Below, piece after piece: positions 1-8,299 of a DNA stretch of 64,000 bases. Both the position numbers and the translations under genes were made by a program. Source of the stretch: Rhizomicrobium electricum (GTDB lineage Bacteria > Pseudomonadota > Alphaproteobacteria > Micropepsales > Micropepsaceae); the NCBI RefSeq assembly GCF_011762045.1, contig NZ_JAASQS010000001.1, positions 335,868 to 399,867 on the forward strand. The letters are read 5' to 3'. The number at the start of each line of letters is the position of its first letter. The first letter of the stretch is position 1. The notes under the pieces were generated by a model. That model did no database searches. It was given only the letters and a program-made list of their open reading frames with translations, and was not told the origin of the DNA.

Positions 1-3000
1 TCGCGCCGTTCTTCGATTTCACCAAGAACGTCAATCCGGTCGTCACGATCTGGAGCGCCGGCGGCAACAACACGCTCGATCTCTCCGGCTTTTTAACGCC
101 CAACACGGTCGACCTGCATGCCGGCGCCTATTCAAGCTGCGCCAGGCTGACCAACAACATTGCCATCGCGTTCGACACCGCAGTCGACACCTATGTTGGT
201 TCCGCCGCCACCGATCGCGTCACCTGCAACGACCACTCAGACCACATTTCAACCGGTGCCGGTGACGACTTCATCGTTTCGGGCACCGGCAACGACACCT
301 TGAGCGGCGGGCTCGGTTACGACCGCGTGACCTACGCGCATGCCGCCGCGAGCTATTCCGTCACCCGCAATGCCGACGGCAGCGTGACGATTGCGGGCGC
401 AGACGGCACCGACGTGCTGTCGGGCATCGAGGAAATCGATTTCAGCGACGGCAAAACGATCCTGTCGACCCTCAACGGCACGGCCGGAAGCGAGACCCTT
501 TCAGGCACAGCGGCGGGCGATGTCATCGACGCCACTCAGGGTGGTGCCGATCAGATCAATGCCGCGGGCGGCGACGACATGATCCTCCTCGGTGGCGCCT
601 TGACCGCGAGCGACAGGATCGACGGCGGCGCTGGGACCGATATTGTACGCCTGAACGGCAACTATTCCGCCGGTCTGACCCTGACCGCGGCGACAATGAC
701 GAATGTGGAAATCCTGTCACTCGAGAGCGGCCATAGCTACGCGCTCACACTGGCCGACGGAACGGTTTCCAGCGGCTCGAGTTTTTGTATCGATGCCAGT
801 CAACTCGGAGAATCCGATGCTCTGACGCTGAACGGAGCGAACGTCTCGTCCGGCAGCCTTTCGGTGATCGGTGGCGAAGGAATCCTTGGGTTCACCGGCG
901 GAGCCGGCAACGACAGCATCCGGCTCTGGCTCGGCGACGCGGCCATCAACGGCGGCGGCGGATACGATACGGTGTTCATTGCCTGCGAGTACACCAACAT
1001 TCCCGTGAAATGGAATCTGGACGGCTCGCTCGTCGTGGGCTGGTACGATTTTTCAAGACCGAAATCTTATCAAGCCAGCTTGTCCAACGTCGAAGAAGTC
1101 GACTACCTCAATGTCAAAGTGAATGCCGCAATGATCCGCGGCACGTCCGCGAGCGACACGCTGGCCGGAACGGCGATGATCGACGGCATCGACGCCACCC
1201 AAGGCGGCGCCGACACCATCACAGCCGGTGACGGCGACGACACCATCTTCCTCGGAGCCGCACTGACCGCTGCAGACGCCATCGATGGCGGCGCGGGAAC
1301 CGACAAGGTGATGCTCGACGGCGATTATTCGGCGGGCATCGTCCTCGGTTCGCAGACGATCACCAATGTCGAAACGATCGTTTGCGCTGCCGGCCACACC
1401 TACAAGCTGACAATCGACGACACGCTGATCGCAACCTCGAATTCGAGCTGCACGATCGGTGGATACGATCTCGGTGCCTCGGACCGTTTGATTGTCGATG
1501 CGTCGGCCGAGAAGGATGGCGAGATCGATCTGTCCGGCGGCGGCGGCAACGACATCCTGCGCGGAACCTTCAATACCAACGTTTTTGGCAACGGCGGCGA
1601 CGACCTGATCATCCGCTCCTTTGCGGCGGGCGTGCAGGGCCTGGCAAGCCTGAACGGCGGCGACGGAATCGACACGGCCGACTATAGCGGCGACACCGCA
1701 GGACTCGCGGCCGTTCTGACTGCCGGTTACGGCGGCACGGTGCAGGGTGGCAGCGTTCACGATCAGATCGGTGGCGTCGAGAACTTCATCGGCGGATCGG
1801 GTAACGATACGATCACCGGCTACGACGTCGCCAACAGTTTGAGCGGCGGCGGCGGCAACGATGTCCTCAACGGCGGCGCCGGCAACGACGTCCTGTCGGG
1901 CGGTTCCGGCACCAACACGATCGACGGCGGCGACGGCACCGACACGGCGGTGCTTGCAGGACAGGTGTCGGATTATCTGGTCACTTCGAACGGCGACGGC
2001 AGCACGACCGTGACCGGTGCTGGCGAGACCGATACGCTGATCAACATCGAGAAGGTCACGTTCGGCGGCGGCCAGACATTGACGCTGGCCGACTTCGAGG
2101 TGCAGGCGTTTTCGAAGTTGCAGGCGCTGGAATACATCGCATCCTACAAAGACCTGATGGGGGCTTTCGGCGACGATGCGGTGTGGGGTGCACGGCACTA
2201 TTTCAACAACGGCAAGGCCGAGGGGCGGACGATTTCGTTCAATGCGCTGAACTATATCTGCTCCTATGGCGATCTGGTTGTCGCCTTCCATGATGACCAA
2301 CTGGCGGCAACGGAGCACTATCTGAAGAACGGTTCCTACGAAGGGCGGAAAGTGACCTTCGATCCGCTGGCGTATGTCTGCTCGTACAGCGACCTGTTGA
2401 TCGCGTTCCACAACGACAAGACCGCCGCGGCGGAGCACTACATCAAGAATGGCTATTGGGAGAATCGCAAGGTCACGTTCGACGCGCTCGCTTATGTGTG
2501 CTCCTACGACGATCTGGTGATCGCCTTCCACAACGACAAAACGGCCGCCGAAGAACACTACATCCGCAACGGCTATTGGGAAGGCCGCAAGGTCACGTTC
2601 AATGCGCTGGCCTACATCGCGTCCTACACGGACCTGATCGGTGCGTTCGGCACCGATGTGCAGGCGGCCGAGGAACACTACATCCGCAACGGCTTCTGGG
2701 AAGGGCGGAAGGTGACGTTCGATCCGGTGGCCTATCTCATCAACAACACCGATCTGGGGACGTGCGGCTTCACGGCAAGCGATGCCACCGAACACTATCT
2801 CAAGAACGGCTACTGGGAGCATCGCACCACCAACGGCGCGTTCGGCTCGGAGCAGACCAACCACGATCTCACGGTTGGCGGTTCGGTCACCGATACGATC
2901 GGAACGGCTGGCGACAAGGATTGGTTCGCGGTTTCGGTGACTGCCGGCCAGACCTACACCTTCACGCTCTCCGGCGTCGACGGCGGCAACGGCACCCTCG

Positions 3001-3182
3001 CCGATCCGTTCCTGTCAATCTGCGATGCGCACGGGGTTCAGCTGACGTATGCCAACGACTCGACCAACCATGACGCGGTGATCCGCTTCACGGCTTTGTC
3101 GACCGGCACTTGCTATCTCGTCGCTTCGGCCAATGACACCGGGACCGGCACCTACAAGCTGTTCGCCACCGCAGGCGGCTGA
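1..3182 (+). CDS. RTX-type secreted protein with serralysin-like C-terminal domain, 5' end outside window
   Basis: The frame is open from the first full codon at position 3, so the gene begins before the window. The first ~100 visible residues (NTLDLSGF, VDLHAGAYSS, NIAIAF) match the M10 serralysin C-terminal region; any protease domain would lie upstream and cannot be seen. Then come glycine/aspartate RTX nonapeptides (GGxGxDxxx, Ca-binding) around 280-660, 900-990 and 1780-1950. A ~200-residue module (SGTxxGDxIDATQGGAD...NVE...AGHxYxLT) occurs twice, from about 480 and 1140. The end is six 40-residue repeats (2124-2843) and a PPC-like domain (2850-3179). This C-terminal layout suggests type I secretion, but no transporter genes are nearby. 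Cysteines in repeats 2-4 (ICSY/VCSY) are unusual for an RTX protein. The next gene carries the same C-terminal cassette. Confidence 0.85.
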   Translation, partial: APFFDFTKNVNPVVTIWSAGGNNTLDLSGFLTPNTVDLHAGAYSSCARLTNNIAIAFDTAVDTYVGSAATDRVTCNDHSDHISTGAGDDFIVSGTGNDTLSGGLGYDRVTYAHAAASYSVTRNADGSVTIAGADGTDVLSGIEEIDFSDGKTILSTLNGTAGSETLSGTAAGDVIDATQGGADQINAAGGDDMILLGGALTASDRIDGGAGTDIVRLNGNYSAGLTLTAATMTNVEILSLESGHSYALTLADGTVSSGSSFCIDASQLGESDALTLNGANVSSGSLSVIGGEGILGFTGGAGNDSIRLWLGDAAINGGGGYDTVFIACEYTNIPVKWNLDGSLVVGWYDFSRPKSYQASLSNVEEVDYLNVKVNAAMIRGTSASDTLAGTAMIDGIDATQGGADTITAGDGDDTIFLGAALTAADAIDGGAGTDKVMLDGDYSAGIVLGSQTITNVETIVCAAGHTYKLTIDDTLIATSNSSCTIGGYDLGASDRLIVDASAEKDGEIDLSGGGGNDILRGTFNTNVFGNGGDDLIIRSFAAGVQGLASLNGGDGIDTADYSGDTAGLAAVLTAGYGGTVQGGSVHDQIGGVENFIGGSGNDTITGYDVANSLSGGGGNDVLNGGAGNDVLSGGSGTNTIDGGDGTDTAVLAGQVSDYLVTSNGDGSTTVTGAGETDTLINIEKVTFGGGQTLTLADFEVQAFSKLQALEYIASYKDLMGAFGDDAVWGARHYFNNGKAEGRTISFNALNYICSYGDLVVAFHDDQLAATEHYLKNGSYEGRKVTFDPLAYVCSYSDLLIAFHNDKTAAAEHYIKNGYWENRKVTFDALAYVCSYDDLVIAFHNDKTAAEEHYIRNGYWEGRKVTFNALAYIASYTDLIGAFGTDVQAAEEHYIRNGFWEGRKVTFDPVAYLINNTDLGTCGFTASDATEHYLKNGYWEHRTTNGAFGSEQTNHDLTVGGSVTDTIGTAGDKDWFAVSVTAGQTYTFTLSGVDGGNGTLADPFLSICDAHGVQLTYANDSTNHDAVIRFTALSTGTCYLVASANDTGTGTYKLFATAGG
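2124..2843 (+). repeat. Six tandem 120-bp coding repeats (40-residue YIASYxDL units)
   Basis: Six in-frame units of exactly 40 codons start at 2124, 2244, 2364, 2484, 2604 and 2724. Each follows the pattern ALxYIxSYxDLxxAFxxD...AxxHYxxNGxxEGRxxxF. The last unit diverges (LINNTDLG). Similar repeats are known in alphaproteobacterial RTX proteins; I cannot give a function. They are coding repeats, not a CRISPR or a satellite. Confidence 0.9.
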
Positions 3183-3328
3183 AACAGAAGGGACGAGTTG
3201 AATGCTGACGGGGGAAACTCTCGACGCGGAACAACACGCTGTGGCCAGGATGTTTGCCTAAGGATGACGGGTGTAGGGCGAAAATCTGACCCTTACGCGG
3301 CGTTTCAGGCTACTTTTTTGGGCCTAAA

Positions 3329-3356
3329 ACTCAAACGGCAGTGTGAGACTCAAACG
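3329..3356 (+). promoter_or_regulatory. Possible regulator site: 9-bp direct repeats upstream of the second RTX gene
   Basis: The 217-bp gap between the RTX genes has no ORF of note. It contains the 9-mer ACTCAAACG twice, at 3329-3337 and 3348-3356, a 19-bp period (close to two helical turns). An inverted half (TTGAG, 3360-3364) follows. The pair ends 44 bp before the ATG at 3401. Spaced direct repeats just upstream of a gene can be activator sites. No convincing -35/-10 pair was found, so this is weak inference. Confidence 0.25.
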
Positions 3357-3400
3357 CAATTGAGATAGACTTCTGCCTGTAAAAAGTCCGGGGGGTTATC

Positions 3401-6400
3401 ATGGGTGCTGCGTCAGACGGTTCCGTCTCGTATGAGGCGGGAGCAGGCGTGATAACGGCGAGCGGAGGGGGCACCGGGACGCCGGGAGTAATCTCTCCCG
3501 ACACGCCAATCGTTGATGCGACACCTCCTAACCTGACGACTATGTCGCCATGGAATCACGTCGCCAATGTGTCGGTGAATGCCGATATCGTTTTGACCTA
3601 CGATGAAAACGTTGTCGCCCGCTACGGGAATATCACCCTTGCCAGCCTGGACGGCAGTTTCAGCGAAACGATTTCGATTACCGACAAATCCAAGGTGACC
3701 ATTTCCGGCAATACGGTCACCATCAATCCTTCGGCGACGCTCGGCTATTTCGCCATGTACAAAATCACGGTTCCGGCCGGAATCGTCAAAGACACCGCAG
3801 GCAATGCGTCCCAGTACGGGTTCACAACCGACTTCCGGACGCAATGGGATCCGAACGAGAAGACACCTCCTACCCTGACGGCATCGAGTCCGGCAGCGGG
3901 CGAAGGTAACGTCGACTACCTGTCGAATATCACACTGACATTCAGCGAACCGATCGCGGCCGGCGTGGGATCCATCAGCATCTACAAAGCGGACGGCACG
4001 TTGGTCACGAAGCTCGCCGCGAACGATCTCACGCAGGTGCAGATTCTCTACGACAATCAAGTCTGGATCAATCCCAATGCCGTCCTCGCCCAGGGCGCCA
4101 GCTATTACGTCCTGATCGACGCGAACGCCTTCACCGATCAGGCCGGCAACGCCTATGCCGGCATCACCTCGCCGTCGGCCTTCACCTTCACGACGGCGGC
4201 AGCACCGGGGCCGCAATTCACCGATCTGGTCGCCAGCAACGGCGCCAGCAGCACAGCCCTCACCGGTACGCTGCGGCTCGATTTCGACAAGACCGTGGTC
4301 GCGGGCAACGGCTCGATCCGCATCTACAAGGCGTCGGACAATTCGCTGGTCACTACGATTGCGATCGCCGATACGACCCAGGTTTCGATCGATGGCGTGA
4401 TGGTGACCGTCGATCCGACCACCAATTTCGATCCACTCACCGCGTACTACGTAGTCTACGATGCCGGGCTCGTTACCGACAGTTCCGGAACCGGATGCAA
4501 TGCGGTCACCAGTACGACGGCGATCAGCTTCACGACCGGCCCCGGCGCACCCACGCCCATCACCATCGCCGCCGGTCAGACGGTGAGCAATGTCCTGACC
4601 AATGCGGACATGTTCAGCGCCTACCGGTCCGAAACCGATTCCGCACATCCCTCCGCCGAAGTGAAGGGTTTCGCCAATCACGGAAAACTTTCGATCACAT
4701 CGACTTTTGCCAACGCATCCGTCCTTGGCTTTTATCTGTACGGCCCGACGATGTGGTACGACGGGGCCATCCTCAACGACGGTGAACTCACCATCAACAC
4801 GCCGAACGCGGACTACGCAGCAGCCATCACTTGCGGCGGGTTCGGGCCGCAGATCACCAATACCGTCAACGGCAAGATCACGGTCGATGCCCAAACCGCG
4901 AAGGGCATCATCACGTATGACCCCAACCGGACGGTGGTCAACGCCGGTTCGATTACCGTCAACGGCGTTCTGGGCGCCTACGGCGTCCAGCTTGAGAACT
5001 ATTCCGCATCGCTGACCAACTCGGGCTCCATAACGGTTCACTCGGGAACGGCCTATGATCCCGACGATCCATGGTTTTCGTTCCGCGCAATCGCTGCAAC
5101 AGTCTACGGGTATCTCGACAATTCCGGATCGATCGAGTGCACCGCCGACAACTATTCGCGATATTCTGTCGGCGTCCTCTTCAACTACAGCGACCGGATC
5201 GCCACCTCCGGCATCGTCAATTCCGGCACCATCAAGGCCGGTATCGCCATCTGGGAAGCAACGCCCAACTGGAGCAACACCCACGTCAATACCGTGAAGA
5301 ACACCGGTACGATCGAGGGCGCGATCCTGCTCACGTACGGCAGCGACGGACTGATCAACTCCGGCACGATCACCGGCGAAATCGATATGGGCCAGGGCGA
5401 CAATATCGTCGTCAATTCCGGCACCATCAACGGCATCATCTATCTCGACGCCGGCGATGACGTCTACGAGAGCGACAACGGTGTGGTCAACGGCGGCGTC
5501 TACGGCGGCTCCGGCACCGACGTCGCGATTTTCTCGGGAAAGAAAAGCGACTACCAGATCACGACCGACAACACCGGGAAGACGATCGTCACCGGCGCTC
5601 ACGGCTCGACCACTTTGTGGTATTTCGAGACGGTGAAGTTCGACGACAGTCAGGTCTCGCTCAGCCACTCCAATGGCGACCAGAACATCCAGCCGTTGCT
5701 GGTCTATGACGATATGACCGTCGCCGCGGACGCAAACTATTATCTTACGTCCGCCGGATGGAATTTCATCGACTCGACCATCGCGCTCAGGTCGCACGAT
5801 CTCAACGGTTCCCAATTCCACAATCTGGGAACGATTTCCGCGTCGTCCGGCATCAGCCACGACATCGTTGCCGGCGTGGCCTGCGATACGAGCTCGATCT
5901 ATACCGGCGGCTCCATCGTCAACGACGGCATGATCAACATCGACAGCAATGTCGCCTCGCTTTCAGCCGGCATTCTGACGACCGGCTACCTGCCGGCCAC
6001 GACCAACGGCGCCAACGGCGTCATCCTGGTGCGCGGCGGCGAAGCGGTCGGGATCATGAGCTGCGATCCGAGAAACGCCATCCGCAACGACGGCACGATG
6101 ACCGTGACGGGCAACACGTTCGCGGCCGGCATCGATGTCTCGAACTGCGACTATAAGATCACCAACACCGGCACCATCACGGTTCATTCCGGCACCGGCA
6201 CGCCGACGGCGCTGAACACGCCGCTCATGGCGTTCGGACTGACCGGAGCCATCGGGCTTTATATACACGGGTCCGGCGATACCATCGTCAACAGCGGCAC
6301 GATCGCGGTGTCCGCCGATCAGGGTGCGGATCAAACCATCGGCATCACGTGGAACCCGCTGAGCTTCACGCCGGAGACGATCACCAACAGCGGCACGATT

Positions 6401-8227
6401 TCCGCCGCCATCGCGCTGTATGAAGTTCCATCCGGCAACGACGCGTCGGCCTGCAAGAGTTTGATCACCAACAGCGGAACGATCACCGGCAATATTCTGC
6501 TCGATGTCGGGACCGACGTTCTTCGCAATACCGGCACGATCACCGGAAATATCCAGCTCGGGGTCAACACGCTGATCAATGACTGGCAAACCGATGTCGA
6601 TACATTCGACGGCCGCGGCGGGACCTTCACGGGAACACTGCACGCCGGTCTGGGGGCCGATACGATCTGGGCGGGCGCCGGCAACGCGTCCTATTCCGGC
6701 GACGCCGGCGACGATTTCATCGCGGCGGGCACCGGCACGGAAGCCCTCGACGGCGGAGCGGGCACCGACACGCTGAGCTTCGAGAGCGCCACCGGCGGCG
6801 TTACGGCGAGCCTTGCAGTGACGGCGGCTCAAACGGTGGGCGGCGGCCTCGGGACCATCACGGCCATCAATTTCGAGAACCTGACCGGCTCCGCATACAA
6901 CGACGTGCTCACCGGAAACGGCGGCGACAACACGCTGCGCGGCGGTCTCGGCATCAACACGCTCGACGGCGGGGCGGGAACCGATACGGCGGCGTTCGCG
7001 GGACGGGCATCGGACTATCAGGTCGTCCTGAACGGCAACGGCAGCTATACCGTGACCGGCGCCGGCCTGACGGATACGCTGACCAACATCGAAAGAGCCT
7101 CGTTCGACGGCTCGGGCCAGACGCTGAGCTTGGCCGATTTCCAAGCGCAGTCGTTTTCGAAGTTGCAGGCGCTGGAATACATCGCCTCCTACAAGGACCT
7201 GATCGGCGCGTTCGGCGACGACGCGGCCTGGGGCGCCAAGCATTACTTCAACAACGGCCTCGCCGAAGGACGCAAGATCAGCTTCAACGCGCTGAACTAT
7301 ATCGCCTCGTATGGCGACCTCGTTGTCGCCTTCCACGACGACCAGCTGGCGGCGACCGAACACTATCTGAAAAACGGCTATTACGAAGGACGGAAAGCCA
7401 CCTTCGATCCACTGGCCTATGTGTGCTCGTACAACGATCTGGTGATCTCGTTCCGCGACGACCAGACCGCGGCGGCGGAGCATTACATCAAGAACGGCTA
7501 CTGGGAAGGCCGCAGGGTCACGTTCGATCCGCTGGCCTATGTGTGCTCGTACAACGACCTGGTGATTGCGTTCGGCGACAACAAGACCGCAGCCGAAGAG
7601 CACTACATCAAGAACGGCTTCTGGGAGAACCGCAAAGTCACCTTCAATGCGCTGGCGTATATCGCCTCCTACACCGATCTGATCGCTGCGTTTGGGGACG
7701 ACGCGCAAGCGGCCGAGGAGCACTATATCCGCAACGGATTCTGGGAAGGCCGGAAGGTGACGTTCGACCCGGTCGCTTATCTCATCAACAACACCGATCT
7801 CGGCGCCGCCGGCTTCACCGCGACGGACGCGACCGAGCATTACCTGAAGAACGGCTATTGGGAGCACCGCACCGCCAACGGCGCCTTCGGTTCGGAACAG
7901 ACCAATCACGATCTCATGATTGGCGATTCGGCCACTGACACAATCGGCACCACGGGCGACAAGGATTGGTTTGCCGTCAGTGTTACAGCCGGACAGACCT
8001 ACACCTTCAAGCTCTCCGGCGTCGACGGCGGCAACGGCACCCTCGCCGATCCGTTCCTGGCGATCTGCGACGCACACGGCGTCCAGCTGACTTATGCCAA
8101 CGACTCGACCAACCACGACGCGGTGATCCGCTTCACCGCCCTGTCGACCGGCACGTGTTATCTGGTCGCTTCGGCCAACGACACCGGCACCGGCACCTAC
8201 AAGCTGTTCGCGACCGGGGGCGGCTGA
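3401..8227 (+). CDS. Giant RTX/adhesin-like surface protein (1608 aa)
   Basis: The ATG at 3401 follows a G-rich ribosome site (GGGGGG, 3390-3395). There is no N-terminal signal peptide, which fits C-terminally signalled type I secretion. Residues ~40-380 hold three bacterial Ig-like (Big_5-type) domains (PPNLTTMSP, TPPTLTASSP, PGPQFTDLV starts). Residues ~385-1060 are rich in NSGTI/NTGTI turns, as in beta-helical adhesins, with an inserted RTX-like stretch near 690-760. Residues ~1070-1240 are RTX repeats. Residues 1257-1496 are six 40-residue repeats, and the last ~110 are a PPC-like domain. The C-terminal ~355 residues are nearly identical to those of the preceding gene. Likely a large secreted or surface adhesin; ligand unknown. 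Confidence 0.85.
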   Translation: MGAASDGSVSYEAGAGVITASGGGTGTPGVISPDTPIVDATPPNLTTMSPWNHVANVSVNADIVLTYDENVVARYGNITLASLDGSFSETISITDKSKVTISGNTVTINPSATLGYFAMYKITVPAGIVKDTAGNASQYGFTTDFRTQWDPNEKTPPTLTASSPAAGEGNVDYLSNITLTFSEPIAAGVGSISIYKADGTLVTKLAANDLTQVQILYDNQVWINPNAVLAQGASYYVLIDANAFTDQAGNAYAGITSPSAFTFTTAAAPGPQFTDLVASNGASSTALTGTLRLDFDKTVVAGNGSIRIYKASDNSLVTTIAIADTTQVSIDGVMVTVDPTTNFDPLTAYYVVYDAGLVTDSSGTGCNAVTSTTAISFTTGPGAPTPITIAAGQTVSNVLTNADMFSAYRSETDSAHPSAEVKGFANHGKLSITSTFANASVLGFYLYGPTMWYDGAILNDGELTINTPNADYAAAITCGGFGPQITNTVNGKITVDAQTAKGIITYDPNRTVVNAGSITVNGVLGAYGVQLENYSASLTNSGSITVHSGTAYDPDDPWFSFRAIAATVYGYLDNSGSIECTADNYSRYSVGVLFNYSDRIATSGIVNSGTIKAGIAIWEATPNWSNTHVNTVKNTGTIEGAILLTYGSDGLINSGTITGEIDMGQGDNIVVNSGTINGIIYLDAGDDVYESDNGVVNGGVYGGSGTDVAIFSGKKSDYQITTDNTGKTIVTGAHGSTTLWYFETVKFDDSQVSLSHSNGDQNIQPLLVYDDMTVAADANYYLTSAGWNFIDSTIALRSHDLNGSQFHNLGTISASSGISHDIVAGVACDTSSIYTGGSIVNDGMINIDSNVASLSAGILTTGYLPATTNGANGVILVRGGEAVGIMSCDPRNAIRNDGTMTVTGNTFAAGIDVSNCDYKITNTGTITVHSGTGTPTALNTPLMAFGLTGAIGLYIHGSGDTIVNSGTIAVSADQGADQTIGITWNPLSFTPETITNSGTISAAIALYEVPSGNDASACKSLITNSGTITGNILLDVGTDVLRNTGTITGNIQLGVNTLINDWQTDVDTFDGRGGTFTGTLHAGLGADTIWAGAGNASYSGDAGDDFIAAGTGTEALDGGAGTDTLSFESATGGVTASLAVTAAQTVGGGLGTITAINFENLTGSAYNDVLTGNGGDNTLRGGLGINTLDGGAGTDTAAFAGRASDYQVVLNGNGSYTVTGAGLTDTLTNIERASFDGSGQTLSLADFQAQSFSKLQALEYIASYKDLIGAFGDDAAWGAKHYFNNGLAEGRKISFNALNYIASYGDLVVAFHDDQLAATEHYLKNGYYEGRKATFDPLAYVCSYNDLVISFRDDQTAAAEHYIKNGYWEGRRVTFDPLAYVCSYNDLVIAFGDNKTAAEEHYIKNGFWENRKVTFNALAYIASYTDLIAAFGDDAQAAEEHYIRNGFWEGRKVTFDPVAYLINNTDLGAAGFTATDATEHYLKNGYWEHRTANGAFGSEQTNHDLMIGDSATDTIGTTGDKDWFAVSVTAGQTYTFKLSGVDGGNGTLADPFLAICDAHGVQLTYANDSTNHDAVIRFTALSTGTCYLVASANDTGTGTYKLFATGGG
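7169..7888 (+). repeat. Second copy of the six-unit 120-bp repeat array
   Basis: Units start at 7169, 7289, 7409, 7529, 7649 and 7769. They line up one-to-one with the array at 2124-2843 at a constant offset of 5045 bp. The order of unit subtypes is the same (ALEY, ALNY, PLAY, x-LAY, ALAY, PVAY), so the whole array was copied rather than single units. Here cysteines remain only in units 3 and 4. Confidence 0.9.
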
Positions 8228-8248
8228 CCCAGGATCGGAAGAAATCTC

Positions 8249-8291
8249 TCCGGAACGCGGCGAACTGCGCTATCGTCCGCCGTTTTCCGGA
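8249..8291 (+). promoter_or_regulatory. Stem-loop overlapping the ribosome site of the GH gene
   Basis: TCCGGAA (8249-8255) pairs with TTCCGGA (8285-8291), with a 2x2 mismatch and a second stem CGGCG/CGCCG inside. The 3' arm includes the GGA of the strong Shine-Dalgarno GGAGGTG (8289-8295) that serves the ATG at 8300. Folding would partly hide that site. It could also act as a weak attenuator after the RTX gene that ends at 8227. No T-run follows. Confidence 0.35.
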
Positions 8292-8299
8292 GGTGATGC

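Noticed and set aside
2124-2843. Regular 120-bp repeats that might suggest a CRISPR or satellite
   Set aside because: The period is exactly 40 codons, the frame is intact and the variation is mostly synonymous or conservative. They are protein repeats.
1053-2864. Long minus-strand open frame (603 codons) opposite the first RTX gene
   Set aside because: It is a by-product of the repeated GC-rich codons on the plus strand. It copies the 120-bp repeat in antisense and has no ribosome site or known domain.
3413-5860. Minus-strand open frame of 815 codons opposite the second RTX gene
   Set aside because: Arg/Val/Asp-rich composition typical of antisense shadow. The plus-strand gene has clear domains and a ribosome site.
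5963-8116. Minus-strand open frame of 717 codons opposite the second RTX gene
   Set aside because: Antisense shadow of the repeats and RTX region; no recognisable domain.
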